Source of the DNA: Chloroflexi bacterium TSY
GTDB taxonomy: Bacteria; Chloroflexota; Anaerolineae; Caldilineales; Caldilineaceae
Length of the DNA: 64,000 bases
NCBI GenBank assembly: GCA_019217005.1
Contig: JAHBNG010000047.1
Span: 1 to 64,000 of the forward strand
Direction of reading: 5' to 3'
The notes under the pieces are model-generated. The model was not told the DNA's origin, ran no database searches, and saw only the letters and a program-made list of their open reading frames with translations. Of the stretch, positions 10,705-21,700 are shown one piece after another (position 1 is the first letter of the stretch; the number at the start of each line of letters is the position of its first letter). The translations under genes were made by a program, and so were the position numbers.

Positions 10705-12641
10705 ATGAGAAAACAGAATGACGGTTCAACACCACTGAGCGTACCAGTTAGCATGAGTCTCGCCCTGCGCGTCGCCGCGTTATGTATAGCGGTGGGAATC
10801 TTTGCGTTGGCGATGCCAACGTCCCAGGCCCACGCCCAGAGCGGGACGTTTACCAATATTAATTTGGGGGAGGATCATTCCTGTGTCCTAACCAGCGCGG
10901 GCGGGGTCAAGTGCTGGGGGCACAATTCCAATGGTCAGCTGGGCGACGGCACCAACATCGGTCGCAGCACGCCAGTCGATGTCGTTGGGCTGACCAGCGG
11001 CGTGGTCGCCATTGCTGCGGGAGACGATCAGAGCTGTGCCTTGACCAGCAGCGGTGGGGTCAAGTGCTGGGGCAACAACAACAATGGCCAGTTGGGCGAT
11101 GGCACCACCACCAGCAGCAGCACCCCAGTGGATGTGGTTGGGCTGACCAGCGGCGTGATCGCCATCACGACCGGCACGAATATGGCTGTGCGCTGACTGG
11201 CACGAGCGGGATCAAGTGCTGGGGGCGCAACCTGGATGGCCAGTTGGGCGACGGTACCACCACCGATCGCAGCACGCCCGGGGACGTCAGCGGATTGACG
11301 ACTGGCGTGGCCGCACTCGCCACGGGGCAAGGGGACGACCACACCTGTGTAGTCACCAGTGCTGGCGGACTCAAATGTTGGGGCGATAACAACGATGGCG
11401 AGGTGGGTATCGGCACCACCACCGACATCCTCACGCCCGTGGATGTGGTTGGACTCAGCAGCGGCGTGGCCGCCGTCGCATTGGGCGAAGACCACACCTG
11501 TGCCATAACCACGACGGGTGGACTCAAATGCTGGGGGGAAAACGGCTTGGGCCAGGTGGGCAACGGCGTCTTTGCGGACAGCCTCACGCCGGTAGATGTG
11601 GTCGGACTGACCAGCGAGGTCGCAGCGGTCTTTGCGGGCTTCGCGCATAGCTGTGCCGTGACCAATGCTGGCGCGGTCAAGTGCTGGGGCGGCAACGAAT
11701 TTGGCGAACTGGGCGATGGCACCATGACGAACAGCAACATACCGGTGGACATGCTGGGGCTGACCAGCGGCGGGACTGCGGTCGCATCAGGCCGTGGGCA
11801 CATCTGCGTATTGACCAGCGCGGGCGGGCTCCAGTGCTTGGGGGACAACGACAAAGGCCAGTTAGGCGATGGGTCGACCCAGCAAACCAGCGTGCCGGTA
11901 GATGTGGTCGTCGGCAACAGCGCCCCCCTCGCCGAAGATGACAGCTACATCGCGTTCGAGGATTTGCCCCTCAACGTGGCCGCACCCGGTGTGCTGGAGA
12001 ACGACAGCGATGCTGAAGACGATACTCTGACGGCCATCAAGATCAGCGATCCCAGCAACGGCAGCGTGACCCTCAACATCGATGGCTCCTTTACCTACAC
12101 GCCCAATCCAGATTTCGTTGGCATCGATAGCTTCACCTACAAGGCCAATGACGGCACGGCGGACTCCAATGTGGCCACGGTGACCATTGAGGTCAGTCAG
12201 TTCATCGGTCGGTGTGGCGGCTTCGATGCCTTCCAGGTAAGCTCAACGGGCGCGTACGTCTCCCCCAACTGGACGGGTGACGCCATCATCGTGGGCACCA
12301 GCAGCGGTGAAACCTTGACCGGCACGCATATGGATGATCTGGTCCTGGCCTTCGGCGGCAAGGATACGCTCAACGGGCTCAGTGGCGATGACGTCATGTG
12401 TGGCGGCGGTGGCGACATCCTCAATGGCGGTGGTGGCGATGATCTGCTCAACGGCGGCAATGGCACGGATGACTGCCAGGGCAGTTTTGGTGACGACACC
12501 ATCACCAACTGCGAAGGCGCATCCGCTGCCGGTACATCGTCCGATGAAGAGGGGGCTAGTGACAATGATGAGAATGGCGAACAGACCGTTGTTAACCGCA
12601 GCCATAAGATCTTCCTACCACTCGTAAACAATAAACAGTAA
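10705..12641 (+). CDS. Secreted RCC1-repeat / cadherin-like / RTX protein B (one frameshift)
   Basis: About 645 residues if repaired. The start ATG 10705 follows AAAGGAG. The signal peptide ends near AHAQ (about residue 44). Seven RCC1-type repeats follow (LGDGT...[21 protein letters not shown]), then a cadherin-like domain (APLAEDDSY to FTYKANDG), [13 protein letters not shown] repeats ([13 protein letters not shown]), a CEGASAAG linker and C-terminal [12 protein letters not shown] one-base loss near 11180, just before EYGCALTG, shifts the frame and is present in both palindrome arms. Domain order and ends match protein A, so the two genes are neighbouring paralogues. Likely a calcium-stabilised extracellular binding protein. 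Confidence 0.85.
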
Positions 12642-12678
12642 CCTGTTCGCATAGTTTCTCCAACCCCCTGTGTAGTCA

Positions 12679-12705
12679 CCGGTCTCATGCAAAGCGTGAG
12701 GCCGG
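12679..12705 (+). terminator. Terminator-like hairpin after secreted gene B
   Basis: CCGGTCTCATGC (12679-12690) pairs with GCGTGAGGCCGG (12694-12705) with two mismatches. It lies 37 nt after the stop of protein B. It is related in sequence to the hairpins at 10498 and 17204. Confidence 0.6.
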
Positions 12706-13110
12706 ATTGTCCATCTTTGAAGAGATGTGGATAACACCCCGCCCTGGACGCAAGCGTAACGATGACCAAGGTCCCCATTTCAATTCAACACAAGGAGAAA
12801 GCAGATATGTTTTTTAAAGAGTGGGAAGTTCTATTAGTCGATCTTCATGGTCTTCTTCTTGATGTTCCTTTGAAATCGAAACATTTTCGATTAGCAGCCC
12901 TGTTCAATTGTCGAAAATCCAAAAGAACAGCTTGTTTTAACAGGGGGTCGTTTGGCAGGGAAATGAGGAGGCAAGATTCATGTGGGGCTGCGACCTGCGT
13001 GTCCAGCAGTCCAAACAGGATGGGAACGGTGTGAGATCCAGTGCGTGTGGACCGCCGGTCACGCTCGTCTCATCTCACCGTCTTGTCACCCCATCACCCC
13101 AAATGCCAAT
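12706..13110. other. Non-coding stretch across the right end of the palindrome
   Basis: No convincing gene is present. The inverted repeat ends at 12918, within AT-rich sequence. Beyond it lies a GC-rich 190 bp without motif until promoter P3. A 90-codon frame at 12762-13034 has no recognisable content and spans the palindrome edge. Confidence 0.6.
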
Positions 13111-13188
13111 TGAAGACGCTCCACCCCCCAATTGAAGACGGTCGCTCCCCCATTTCACGACGTTTTGAATGCGATCACTCGCTATACT
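13111..13188 (+). promoter_or_regulatory. Promoter array P3
   Basis: Octamers: TGAAGACG 13111, TGAAGACG 13133, TCACGACG 13155 and TGAATGCG 13166 (spacings 22, 22, 11). The -10 TATACT is at 13183-13188, 9 nt after the last octamer. The gene starts 72 nt downstream, preceded by AGAGGAG. Confidence 0.75.
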
Positions 13189-13260
13189 CGAAGATAGAGT
13201 TTGGAAGATGACAGTGAATAGTAAGGATAGTTCAAACACATTCAAGAGGAGACAAATATC

Positions 13261-16200
13261 ATGAAATCGGGTACGACTTTTATTACACATAAATCTATGG
13301 TCAAGCTGCTTATTGTGATGTTGGCCGGCATCATGATCAGCCTCATGACGACAGTGGATCCGGCGTATGCCGCGTGCGGCGGCACCTCCAATGTCGCCAA
13401 CGAAACCGAGCTGAACGCCGCCATTGCAGACTTCAACAGCCAGACAGCTGCCTGTAGCTACATCATTGCCTTGACGGCAGACATTGCCTTGACGGCGGAC
13501 ACGACCACTATCAACAACGCCACGGCCAATGTGGATCTAACCATCGAAGGGAGTGGCTTTACGGTGGATGGGCAGCAGATGTTTGGGGTACGACCCTTCA
13601 CGATCGCCGAAGAGACCGATGTGGTGATCAACGATATCACGCTCACGGGTGGGAGCACCGGTGGCAATCAGGATCCTGGTGGGGCGATCTGGAACCTCGG
13701 CAATCTCACGCTGAACCAGACGCTGTTGGACGGCAACCGCACCGAGGAGAAGGGGGGAGCTATCTTCAACGGCAACTTCACTGTGCCCTATCCTAACGCG
13801 ATATTGACAATCAACGACAGCATCTTGTCCAACAACGAGGCCTGCACGCCCGATGGTTTCGGCCCAGGCATATGCACGTACGGGGAAGGTGGGGCGATCG
13901 CCAACATTGCCAGCACGCTGATCATCAACCGCAGCACGCTCCACAACAACTTCGCCGGAGAGCAGGGCGATGGCGGTGGAGGAATTCACAACGACAACGG
14001 TACGGTCACCATCAGCTACAGCACCCTGCGTGACAACATTGCCGAGCGGCAAGGCGGTGCCATCCGTACCGCGGCCGGTACTGTCACGATTGACCACAGC
14101 ACCGTCAGCGGGAATTCAACCCAACCGACGAGATCGTCTTCCCAGGGCCTGGGCGGCGCTATCCTTAGCGACGGTGGCACCCTGAATATCAGCAACAGTA
14201 CGTTCAGCAACAACGCTGGTGTTGCCCAAGGGGGCTTTCTCTGGAACGCTTTTGGTGCTCAAGCCACAATCATCAACAGCACCATCGTCAACAACATCGC
14301 GGATGATGGTGGGGCGATCTACAATACGAATAATAATAGCCGAGTCACCCTCCGCAACACCATCTTGAGCGGCAATAGCTCGAATGACACGGTCAGTCCA
14401 GAAGGGCTGGAGATTTTCAACAACGCGCCAAATCCCGATCGCATCACCGTTGATGCCAACAACCTTCTCAGCGATGACAGCAAGACCACGGCGCAAGCCT
14501 TCCGCAACGTCATCCTGGGCAGCAGCGATATCGATGCCAGCAGCGATGGTACCCAACCCACAGCACTCAGCGGCATTATCGATACGACCCTGCAAAACAA
14601 CGGTGGCGATACTAACACATACGACTTAACGAGCGGCAGTCCGGCCCTGGATGCCGGTGATAATTCCATCTGAGCCGCAGCACCCATCAACAACCTCGAC
14701 CAGCGCGACACCCCCCGCCCCCAAAGGTCTAGCTGTGACATTGGCGCTTTCGAACGGGTAAACACGCCACCGTTTGCTACCCCTGACTTCTACACAGCCA
14801 GCGAGGATACGCCCTTAACCATCGCCGCTCCTGGTGTCCTGGAGAATGACACCGATGCAGAGGGTGACTCGCTGACGGCAACGCTGCTCGGCGCGCCCAA
14901 CGATGGGACCGTGAGCCTGAATCCTGATGGCTCCTTCACCTACACGCCGAATTCCGGCTTTACTGATGTCGACGCCTTTTTCTACCGACCCAACGACGGT
15001 ATAGTCGACGGCATCCAGCCAGGACAGGTACGCATTGAGGTTTTGCCAGGGAACAACGCGCCCGTAGCAGTGGATGACGCCTATAGCACCAACGAAGACA
15101 CAGCACTGACAGTACCTGCCCCCGGTGTGCTGGCCAACGACAACGACGGGGACGGCGACCCATTGACGCGGTCTTGGTCGATGAAACCAACGGTACTGAG
15201 TCTCAACCCCGACGGCTCCTTCACCTATACGCCGAACACGAACTTCAACGGTGGCGATAGCTTCACCTATCAGAACGACGGCGGCAGTGATTCCAGCATC
15301 ACCACGGTGACTATCACGGTCGATCCGGTCAACGATGCACCTGTCGCTACGGATGACGCCTATGCCACCAATGAAGATACGGCCCTGACAGTGCCTGGCC
15401 CTGGGGTACTCGAAAATGACAGCGACGTGGAGGGCGATGCCCTAACTGCGGTCCTAGTCAGCAATCCGAACAACGGCAGCGTGACTCTCAACGCCGATGG
15501 CTCCTTTACCTACACGCCGAACGCGGACTTCAACGGCAGCGACAGCTTCACCTATAAAGCCAATGACGGCGAAGATAGCGTCAATCCGGCCATCGTCACC
15601 ATCACGGTTGACCCGATTAACGATGCGCCCGTCGCGGCAGACGACGCCTATACAACCAGCATAGACACACCGCTGACAGTATCGGCCCCCGGCGTCCTGG
15701 CCAACGACAGCGACGTTGAAGGTGACCCGCTGACAGCATCCCTTCAGGGTGACGTGACGAACGGTACGCTCACCCTCAACGCCGATGGCTCCTTCAGTTA
15801 CACGCCGAATCCTGGCTTCGTTGGTGATGATTCCTTCACCTATGTCGCCCTTGATGGGCCAGACGCTTCAAATACAGTAACGGTGACCATTACGGTTGCC
15901 TCAGTCAACAGTGCGCCTGTCGCGGTGGATGACACCTACAGCACCGACGAAGGCACGCTGTTGGATGTCCCAGCCCCCGGTGTGTTGACCAACGACAGCG
16001 ATGCAGACGGCGATACATTGGCGGCAGTCTTGGTCAATGACGTGTCCAACGGCACATTAAGCCTCAACGCCGACGGTTCCTTTACCTACACGCCGAATGC
16101 TGGCTTTGTAGGTGACGATACCTTCACCTACAAGGCCAATGATGGTCAAGAAGATTCAAACACGGTCACGGTGACCATTACAGTTGCCTCAGTTAACAAT

Positions 16201-17173
16201 GCGCCAGTGGCAGCAGATGACGCCTACAGCACCGACGAAGGCACGCTGTTGGATGTCCCAGCGCCTGGCGTCTTGACCAACGACAGCGATGCAGATGACG
16301 ATACGCTGATGGTAAGCCTGGTTAATGACGTGTCCAACGGCACATTAAGCCTCAACACCGACGGTTCCTTTACCTACACGTCGAATGCTGGCTTTGTCGG
16401 TGACGATACTTTCACCTACAAGGCTAATGATGGTCTCGAAGATTCGAACACGGTCACGGACCATCACGGTGACGGCAGCTTCGACGCCTTTGACCACCTG
16501 TGGCGGCTATGATGTCTTTGAGACGGCACCTGGCGTCTATGATGCACCCGGCTTCTCCAGCAACTTGATTATGGGTACCAATGGCTACGACTGGATTGTG
16601 GGCACGAATAGCCCCGATCTGATCGTTGGCCTGGATGGTCCCGACGATATTTGGGGCAAGAAGGGCGATGACGTTATCTGTGGTGGACCCGGCAAAGATA
16701 TCATCGAGGGCAATGGCGGCAATGACACGCTCTATGGCAACAAGGGCGCAGATTGGCTCATCGGTGGCGGCGACGACACGCTCTATGGTGGCCTGGGGTG
16801 GGACGACCTGGAAGGCAATGATGGTCAGGACACGCTCTACGGTGAAGATGGTTATGATGTGCTGCTGGGTGGCAAACAGAATGACATCCTCTCTGGCGGT
16901 GAAGGTCCCGATGACCTCTACGGCAACAAGGGCGACGATGATCTGAACGGCGGTAACGGCAACGACTACTGTAGGGGTGGTCCTGGCAACGACACCCTCG
17001 CCGAGTGCGAAGGTGCATCGTCGGCCAGCGATATAGTCACCGAGTCGGTTGACGATGAGGAACTTGCTGACGGGGATGCAGCCCGCCGTGGCAACAGCGG
17101 TGAGAATGGCGAACATACAATTGTCAAGCGCATTCAGACGGTTTTCCTGCCGTTGGTGACGAATAGTAAGTAA
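13261..17173 (+). CDS. Secreted beta-helix / cadherin-like / RTX protein (stop and frameshift)
   Basis: About 1,300 residues if repaired. A signal peptide ends near DPAYAA (residue 37). Right-handed beta-helix repeats (NSTxxNN, GGAIxN patterns) cover about residues 60-470 and end in the choice-of-anchor-Q type motif CDIGAFE. Six cadherin-like/VCBS repeats follow (AP-A-DDAYST-ED to SFTYKANDG), then [15 protein letters not shown] repeats (GGxGxD), CEGASSAS and C-terminal [10 protein letters not shown]. Three blemishes are visible: a TGA at 14671 at an expected Cys before the CDIGAFE segment, a compensated frame excursion near 15170-15200, and a one-base loss at about 16455 before the RTX part. 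The last two domains match proteins A and B. Possible roles are adhesion or polysaccharide binding at the cell surface. Confidence 0.85.
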
Positions 17174-17203
17174 AATCGGTCGAAGTACTTGTTTATCAGC
17201 TTG

Positions 17204-17245
17204 GACAAACCGGCCTCACGCCATGCGTGAGGCCGGTTTGTCTTT
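17204..17245 (+). terminator. Strong terminator after the beta-helix/RTX gene
   Basis: A perfect 18-bp stem, 17204-17221 with 17225-17242, has core CCGGCCTCACGC and a 3-nt loop, and is followed by a short T-rich stretch. It lies 30 nt after the stop codon. Confidence 0.8.
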
Positions 17246-17315
17246 CCTCAAATTTTCTTCTCTGTCGGGCCCCATCTCCTGACCATTCCTCACTTGGCGC
17301 TGTAAGTGGGGCTAT

Positions 17316-17475
17316 GGGGACGGACACGAGGTTGGTGGAAGAGGGTACAGGCACAATGGCCATCTCACGGGCACCAACCTCATGTCCCTACGATTCATGC
17401 GGCCGTAGGGACATGAAGTCGGGCGGGAAGAACTGTGTCTCTACGAAAAGCGCTCAATCCGCCCGACTTCGTGTC
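17316..17475. repeat. Interlocking inverted repeats without a gene
   Basis: Several inverted pairs are nested here. GGACACGAGGTTGGTG (about 17320-17335) pairs with CACCAACCTCATGTCC (17372-17387). TCATGTCCCTACG (17380-17392) pairs with CGTAGGGACATGA (17404-17416). GAAGTCGGGCGG (17415-17426) pairs with CCGCCCGACTTC (17459-17470). The arms overlap, so alternative hairpins exclude each other. No reading frame of note is present between the terminator at 17204 and promoter P4. Confidence 0.75.
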
Positions 17476-17563
17476 CGCCTAGCACCCTAAACTTGCGCGG
17501 AGTTTGTTGCGAGACAGGTTGGTTGTCACCCGATCATCTTGTCATCTTCCCCCAAACGTCAAA

Positions 17564-17641
17564 TGAATACGCTCCACCTCCAAATTGAAGACGATAGATC
17601 CCCCATTTCACGACGAATTGAATGCGCTCGATCGCTACAAT
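17564..17641 (+). promoter_or_regulatory. Promoter array P4
   Basis: Octamers: TGAATACG 17564, TGAAGACG 17586, TCACGACG 17608 and TGAATGCG 17619 (spacings 22, 22, 11). The -10 TACAAT is at 17636-17641, 9 nt after the last octamer. The next gene starts 185 nt downstream, the longest leader of the set. Confidence 0.75.
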
Positions 17642-17826
17642 GGATGTAGAGAACGAATTCGCAATCAGGCGACTCGTACATCTTTCAGTAAATAGCACAG
17701 CAGGTTAATTCGTAGACTAGCTCTGAAGAACGGCTTGAAAAACCGATTGCGGACTTCTGCTGGCATTTACGAGGATAGCAGTGAATCGAACCCCAAACTC
17801 AACCAACAAGGAGGTTTCAACAGATT

Positions 17827-18054
17827 ATGCATGAAACAACTCACACACGGACCGTTTCAATGACTCTAACGCTTTCTTATAGAGCCTACCTCGTGCGTTT
17901 ATGGCAGGACGAACCAGACAAACCCTGGCGGGCATCGGCCCAGTCTGTACAGAGCGGCGAAGTGGTACGTTTTGCTTCCCTGCAAGCGCTCTTTGCCTTC
18001 TTGGAAACGGAGACAGTCAACCAGGCAGAAACCACGTTGCCAGAGAGAGGATGA
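17827..18054 (+). CDS. Small hypothetical protein (75 aa)
   Basis: The ATG at 17827 is preceded by AAGGAGG at 17808-17814. The product is soluble, with no signal peptide or membrane segment. The central part, YLVRLWQDEPDKPWRASAQ, followed by a GE-V-FASLQALFAFLE pattern, reads like a small two-layer fold and looks conserved rather than random. I do not recognise a named family with certainty. It has its own phased-octamer promoter P4, which places it in the same regulon as the secreted proteins; a regulatory or chaperone role is only a guess. Confidence 0.65.
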   Translation: MHETTHTRTVSMTLTLSYRAYLVRLWQDEPDKPWRASAQSVQSGEVVRFASLQALFAFLETETVNQAETTLPERG

Positions 18055-18069
18055 AGCATTTTTCGCAAT

Positions 18070-18166
18070 TGAAGACGCTTTTTTTCAATTGAAGACGGTA
18101 GATCGCCAACTGAAGACGGTGGGTCTCCCATTTCACGACGCTTTGAATGCGCTCCCTCACTACAAT
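18070..18166 (+). promoter_or_regulatory. Promoter array P5
   Basis: Octamers: TGAAGACG 18070, 18090 and 18111, then TCACGACG 18133 and TGAATGCG 18144 (spacings 20, 21, 22, 11). The -10 TACAAT is at 18161-18166, 9 nt after the last octamer. It lies 15 nt after the stop of the small gene and drives 18281 and probably the giant gene behind it. Confidence 0.75.
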
Positions 18167-18280
18167 GGAGATAAGGAGGCGGACGGGAACGAGTAAACAG
18201 TAAACAGTGTTGCAGCACAACCATTTTCTCAACTGGTATCACGCAATACGCAATACGAATCGCCTAAGGAGGCACTTCTC

Positions 18281-18601
18281 ATGATGAACAATATCAATTA
18301 TCGAACACAAGTGACATTTATCCTGGTGGGTTTGTTGACCCTTCTCTTGCTAGCGGCGTTATTGTGGAGCAACGGCAGCCCCAGCGGTCTCTTTGGCACC
18401 GCTGTCAACACCACGGGCATTGTGGTGGAGAGTAGCGAGTGTGGGGCCAGACGCAATGACGTTTGCGTGGAGTTGGATTTCAACCACGAGATCGTCATCG
18501 CCGACAGCAACGGCCACCAGGTCGTCCTCGGCAACCGCGTTCAGGCCCAGGTGCAGGATGATCTATCACGGGCAACCATTTTGAGCGTAATTGGGAGTTA
18601 G
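18281..18601 (+). CDS. Small membrane-anchored or secreted protein (106 aa)
   Basis: The ATG at 18281 follows AAGGAGG. One N-terminal hydrophobic segment (FILVGLLTLLLLAALLW, about residues 13-29) is followed by an outside domain with two Cys (SSECGARRNDVC) and a short beta-rich region (VIADSNGHQVVLGNRVQAQ). No family is recognised. It is the first gene behind promoter P5, and the giant LamG gene starts 108 nt downstream, so the two are probably co-transcribed. Confidence 0.65.
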   Translation: MMNNINYRTQVTFILVGLLTLLLLAALLWSNGSPSGLFGTAVNTTGIVVESSECGARRNDVCVELDFNHEIVIADSNGHQVVLGNRVQAQVQDDLSRATILSVIGS

Positions 18602-18683
18602 TTGGTTTGTTGGTTGGATGACCAGACATCAAACCAACAAACTATCAAACCAACAAACTATCAAACCAACAAACCAACCACAC
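18601..18683. repeat. Intergenic hairpin with tandem 16-bp repeats
   Basis: GTTGGTTTGTTGGTTGG (18601-18617) can pair with the CCAACAAACCAACC stretch around 18666-18680. Between them, the 16-mer ATCAAACCAACAAACT is repeated at 18628 and 18644, and partly at 18660. It lies between two genes of the same probable transcript. Confidence 0.65.
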
Positions 18684-18709
18684 GTTTTTCACACAATAAG
18701 GAAATTCTT

Positions 18710-21700
18710 ATGTCTCACCAAACACAAAAACGAACAAGACAACGGAATCGACAACGAACGAAACGCAGTACGATTTTCTATCTGGCGTTCATGGTGCTGG
18801 GGGTGTTGACCCTGGCGGGCGCGTACACCATGCGCACGACGATTGCCTCGGCGCTGCCCCAAACGCCGGAGCAGGCGCTGCGCGCGGTCTGGCAGACGGC
18901 CGGCGAGATTGGCCGCTACGACTACAGCAGCAACGTCTTGCAGACAACCAACCCCACCCCCCGACTGGAGAACGTTGGTCGCCGCCCCCGCACTGAGCAG
19001 ATGTCCATCTCGGGCACAATAGACCGATGGCAAGAAGCTATGCATCTGCAGATGGATCTGCCCAACCAGGCCCCGATGGAGGTTAAGGTAGAAGAGGACA
19101 TGGCCTATGGGCGACTCCAACACGAAGAGCAGTGGCACGAGTTGGAGAATGGAACCGAGCTCTTTGCACCCGGTGGCGATCCCATGGGCTTTCTGTCGGC
19201 CATGGAAAATGTGCGCATATTAACCCCACCCCTCGGCTCTAATGAAGCCGCACCCTCCCCAGATTGGGAAGGGAGCAGTCACGGGGTCGACGAAGCATCA
19301 GCCCCTCCCCCTGATAGTTCAGGGGCGGGCACTTTCTATGCGAAGTGGCAAATCAGGCGATTCTGGCGGCAATCCGAGGCTTCGTTCTGGCAAATCACCT
19401 GACTTATCGGACGAAACTTGCACATCTAGACATTTCATCGTGAGTGTTTACGGTGTAAATGCGGTTCTAATTGCCAAATTAGCCAAAATTGGCCCAAATA
19501 CCCGTTTCGTATAGTATCTGTCCGCCCTCAAACCCCTGATAGGGGGCGGGTGCCCTCTGGGCGCGGTGGGGGTACCGACGAACTCTTCCCCACCGGCCTG
19601 CTGCCCGACGAGATGGCGGATGCCATCACCCGCTATGCCTTTGACTTGAGCGGCCCCAAGTATGCCGAATATATGCGCCAGAGTATGCAGGACTATCTGC
19701 GTGCCCGCGGCGAACTGCCGGCCGGCATGACCTTGGGCCATGTTGAGCAATACAAAAAGATGACGGGGCAAGGCGAAGTCTGGGTCGATGCCAGTGGCTT
19801 GCCCTTGCGTCAGATTATCCACATCAGCTTCCCGCCTGAAAAGCGCGCCAAAAATTGGGTGGAGGCCGACATTACCACCGACTTTAGCAATTGGGGACCA
19901 GAGAGCAGCGCTTCGCTTTTTAGCTCTGACTTTTGGCAAGACCCCTATCAGTTCCTGAACAACCCAGGTGAATCGGTTGGTCTCTCCCAAGCGGATGCCC
20001 AGCACCTGGGCAACATGCTCGGCTTCTTCCTGCTGCTAGTGGGCATGGCCGCTCTGACAATTACCCACCGTCGTTCGCGCCTGGTGCAGGTGCCGCTGGT
20101 GGGGGCCATGATCTTCTCCATGATCGTCACACCCCTCTTGCAGACGCAGCAGGTGAGCGCCTTCTATGACCGCATTGAGAGCCGCCAGCCTCAATCTGAG
20201 ACAGAGCAGGAACTGGGCGACCAAGACTCTAACCCTCACAAGAATCCGCTAAGTCGTGAACCACAGCGGGTGGCGCTGGCGAATGTATTGGCGCCCAACA
20301 AATCGACGACCCATGCGCCTTCAGCAGCCACAACGCAGACCTTGACCGACCCCCAAGGGGTTACGATTGTCTGTGTGATTACCGCAACCGACCATTGCGA
20401 TGAGGATGGAATCGACAACCAAATTGAAATCTTTGAGCTGGGCACTTGGGTCGACAATGTTGATAGTGATAGCGATGGCCTCAGCGACTACGCTGAGATT
20501 CAACCAGTTTCTGTAGGAGGTCAGACCTGGTATTTGGATCCGCTGAAGCCGGATACCAATCAAGACGGCCTGCTTGACATCAGCGAGTGTCCTGGGCGTC
20601 ACGATGTTGTATGGGATTCAAATCAAGGAAAGTACATACTGGACAATAGTGGCACAAATGCCTGCCCTGATACAGACGGCGACAGTGTGCCTGACTTCTA
20701 TGACCATGACAACGATGGTGATGGTGTACCCGATAGCGTAGACAGCTCGCCAAATGGTGTCAAAGTGCTAGGCTCCAACAGTAGCTTTGAGTTAAAACTC
20801 GAAAACGCATCTACTGATCGCGGAGCTTTGGTCGAATTCCAGATTCGGCCGAAAGATCAAGAGCATCTCTGGTGGGTCAATAATGTATTAAACTGGCCAA
20901 GCCAGGACGATGACGGTCAGATTCGGCGTATGACTTCTGACACAATGGGCGATGGTGACGGCGATATGATTCTTTCACCGGTGCTCGAGATCGAGATTCC
21001 ATGGGACGCAAACAACCGAGACCGCCATTTGCCAACGCAGGCCGGTGTGGTCTCCAGCCAGATTGATAAGACCACGCCGCTTACCAACTGGCTTGATATA
21101 ACAAAACTGGAAGATGACTACGGGATTAGCGCCTCGCTAGATGACAGTGATGGCACAATACGGCTCTACGTTCCTGTGGTCCAAGTACTCGATCCTGTCG
21201 GCGGCGCACCTGTGGCCTTTAGCGCACGTATGCTCTATCAGTCATCAAGTGCGCAGTGGAGTACGGCACATACGATCAGATTGCTCTGGCTCGTCAACAT
21301 GCAGAATGATACGTGCAGTGCAACGACAGCAACCCCCAATCCAGACTGCAGCGACGCCAATAAATGGAGCAGCAGCGAAATGATCGTCCAGACCTACTAT
21401 GACGATTTTGATGTAACTGGATTAAGCGTGCAAGAAGGTAACGATGCCGAAGTACTGATTGTGGGGAGGACTTCTGGCATTTATAATTCGAATCTGTGGC
21501 ATTTGGCCGATACAGTCAAGACGGTCTATCTAGGTAGCCAAAGAAAGACCGACGGTGGCTCACGGATTACACTAACAGATATCAAGAACAAGATCAGTGG
21601 TGCCAATAATCCATGGGGGCTTGCCTCCTCGCTGTACGCAGATCATCAAACCATTGGAAATGCGAATGCAAACCCTGGTCTTGATGAAGATGTCGAGATG

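Larger units (their letters stand above)
6646..12918 (-). repeat. Right arm of giant inverted repeat
   Basis: This is the reverse complement of 1-6195. It preserves longer reading frames than the left arm and should be used as the reference copy for the two secreted genes. In a few places the left arm is better: a run of four C versus three C near 9490, and the box-I region of the recombinase near 7500. Each arm therefore carries its own indels. Confidence 0.95.

Noticed and set aside
11028..11917. Long antisense frames opposite the RCC1 repeats (rich in Thr, Ser and Pro)
   Set aside because: They mirror the low-complexity GC-rich repeats of the sense gene and have no start site, signal or family features.
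12762..13034. 90-codon open frame across the right palindrome edge
   Set aside because: It crosses the border of the inverted repeat, overlaps no conserved motif and has no credible product; treated as chance.
14671..14673. TGA as a recoded Cys or selenocysteine codon
   Set aside because: It occurs once, without a visible selenocysteine-type stem loop, and TGA is used as a normal stop elsewhere (for example 61820 and 57469). Mutation or sequencing error is simpler.
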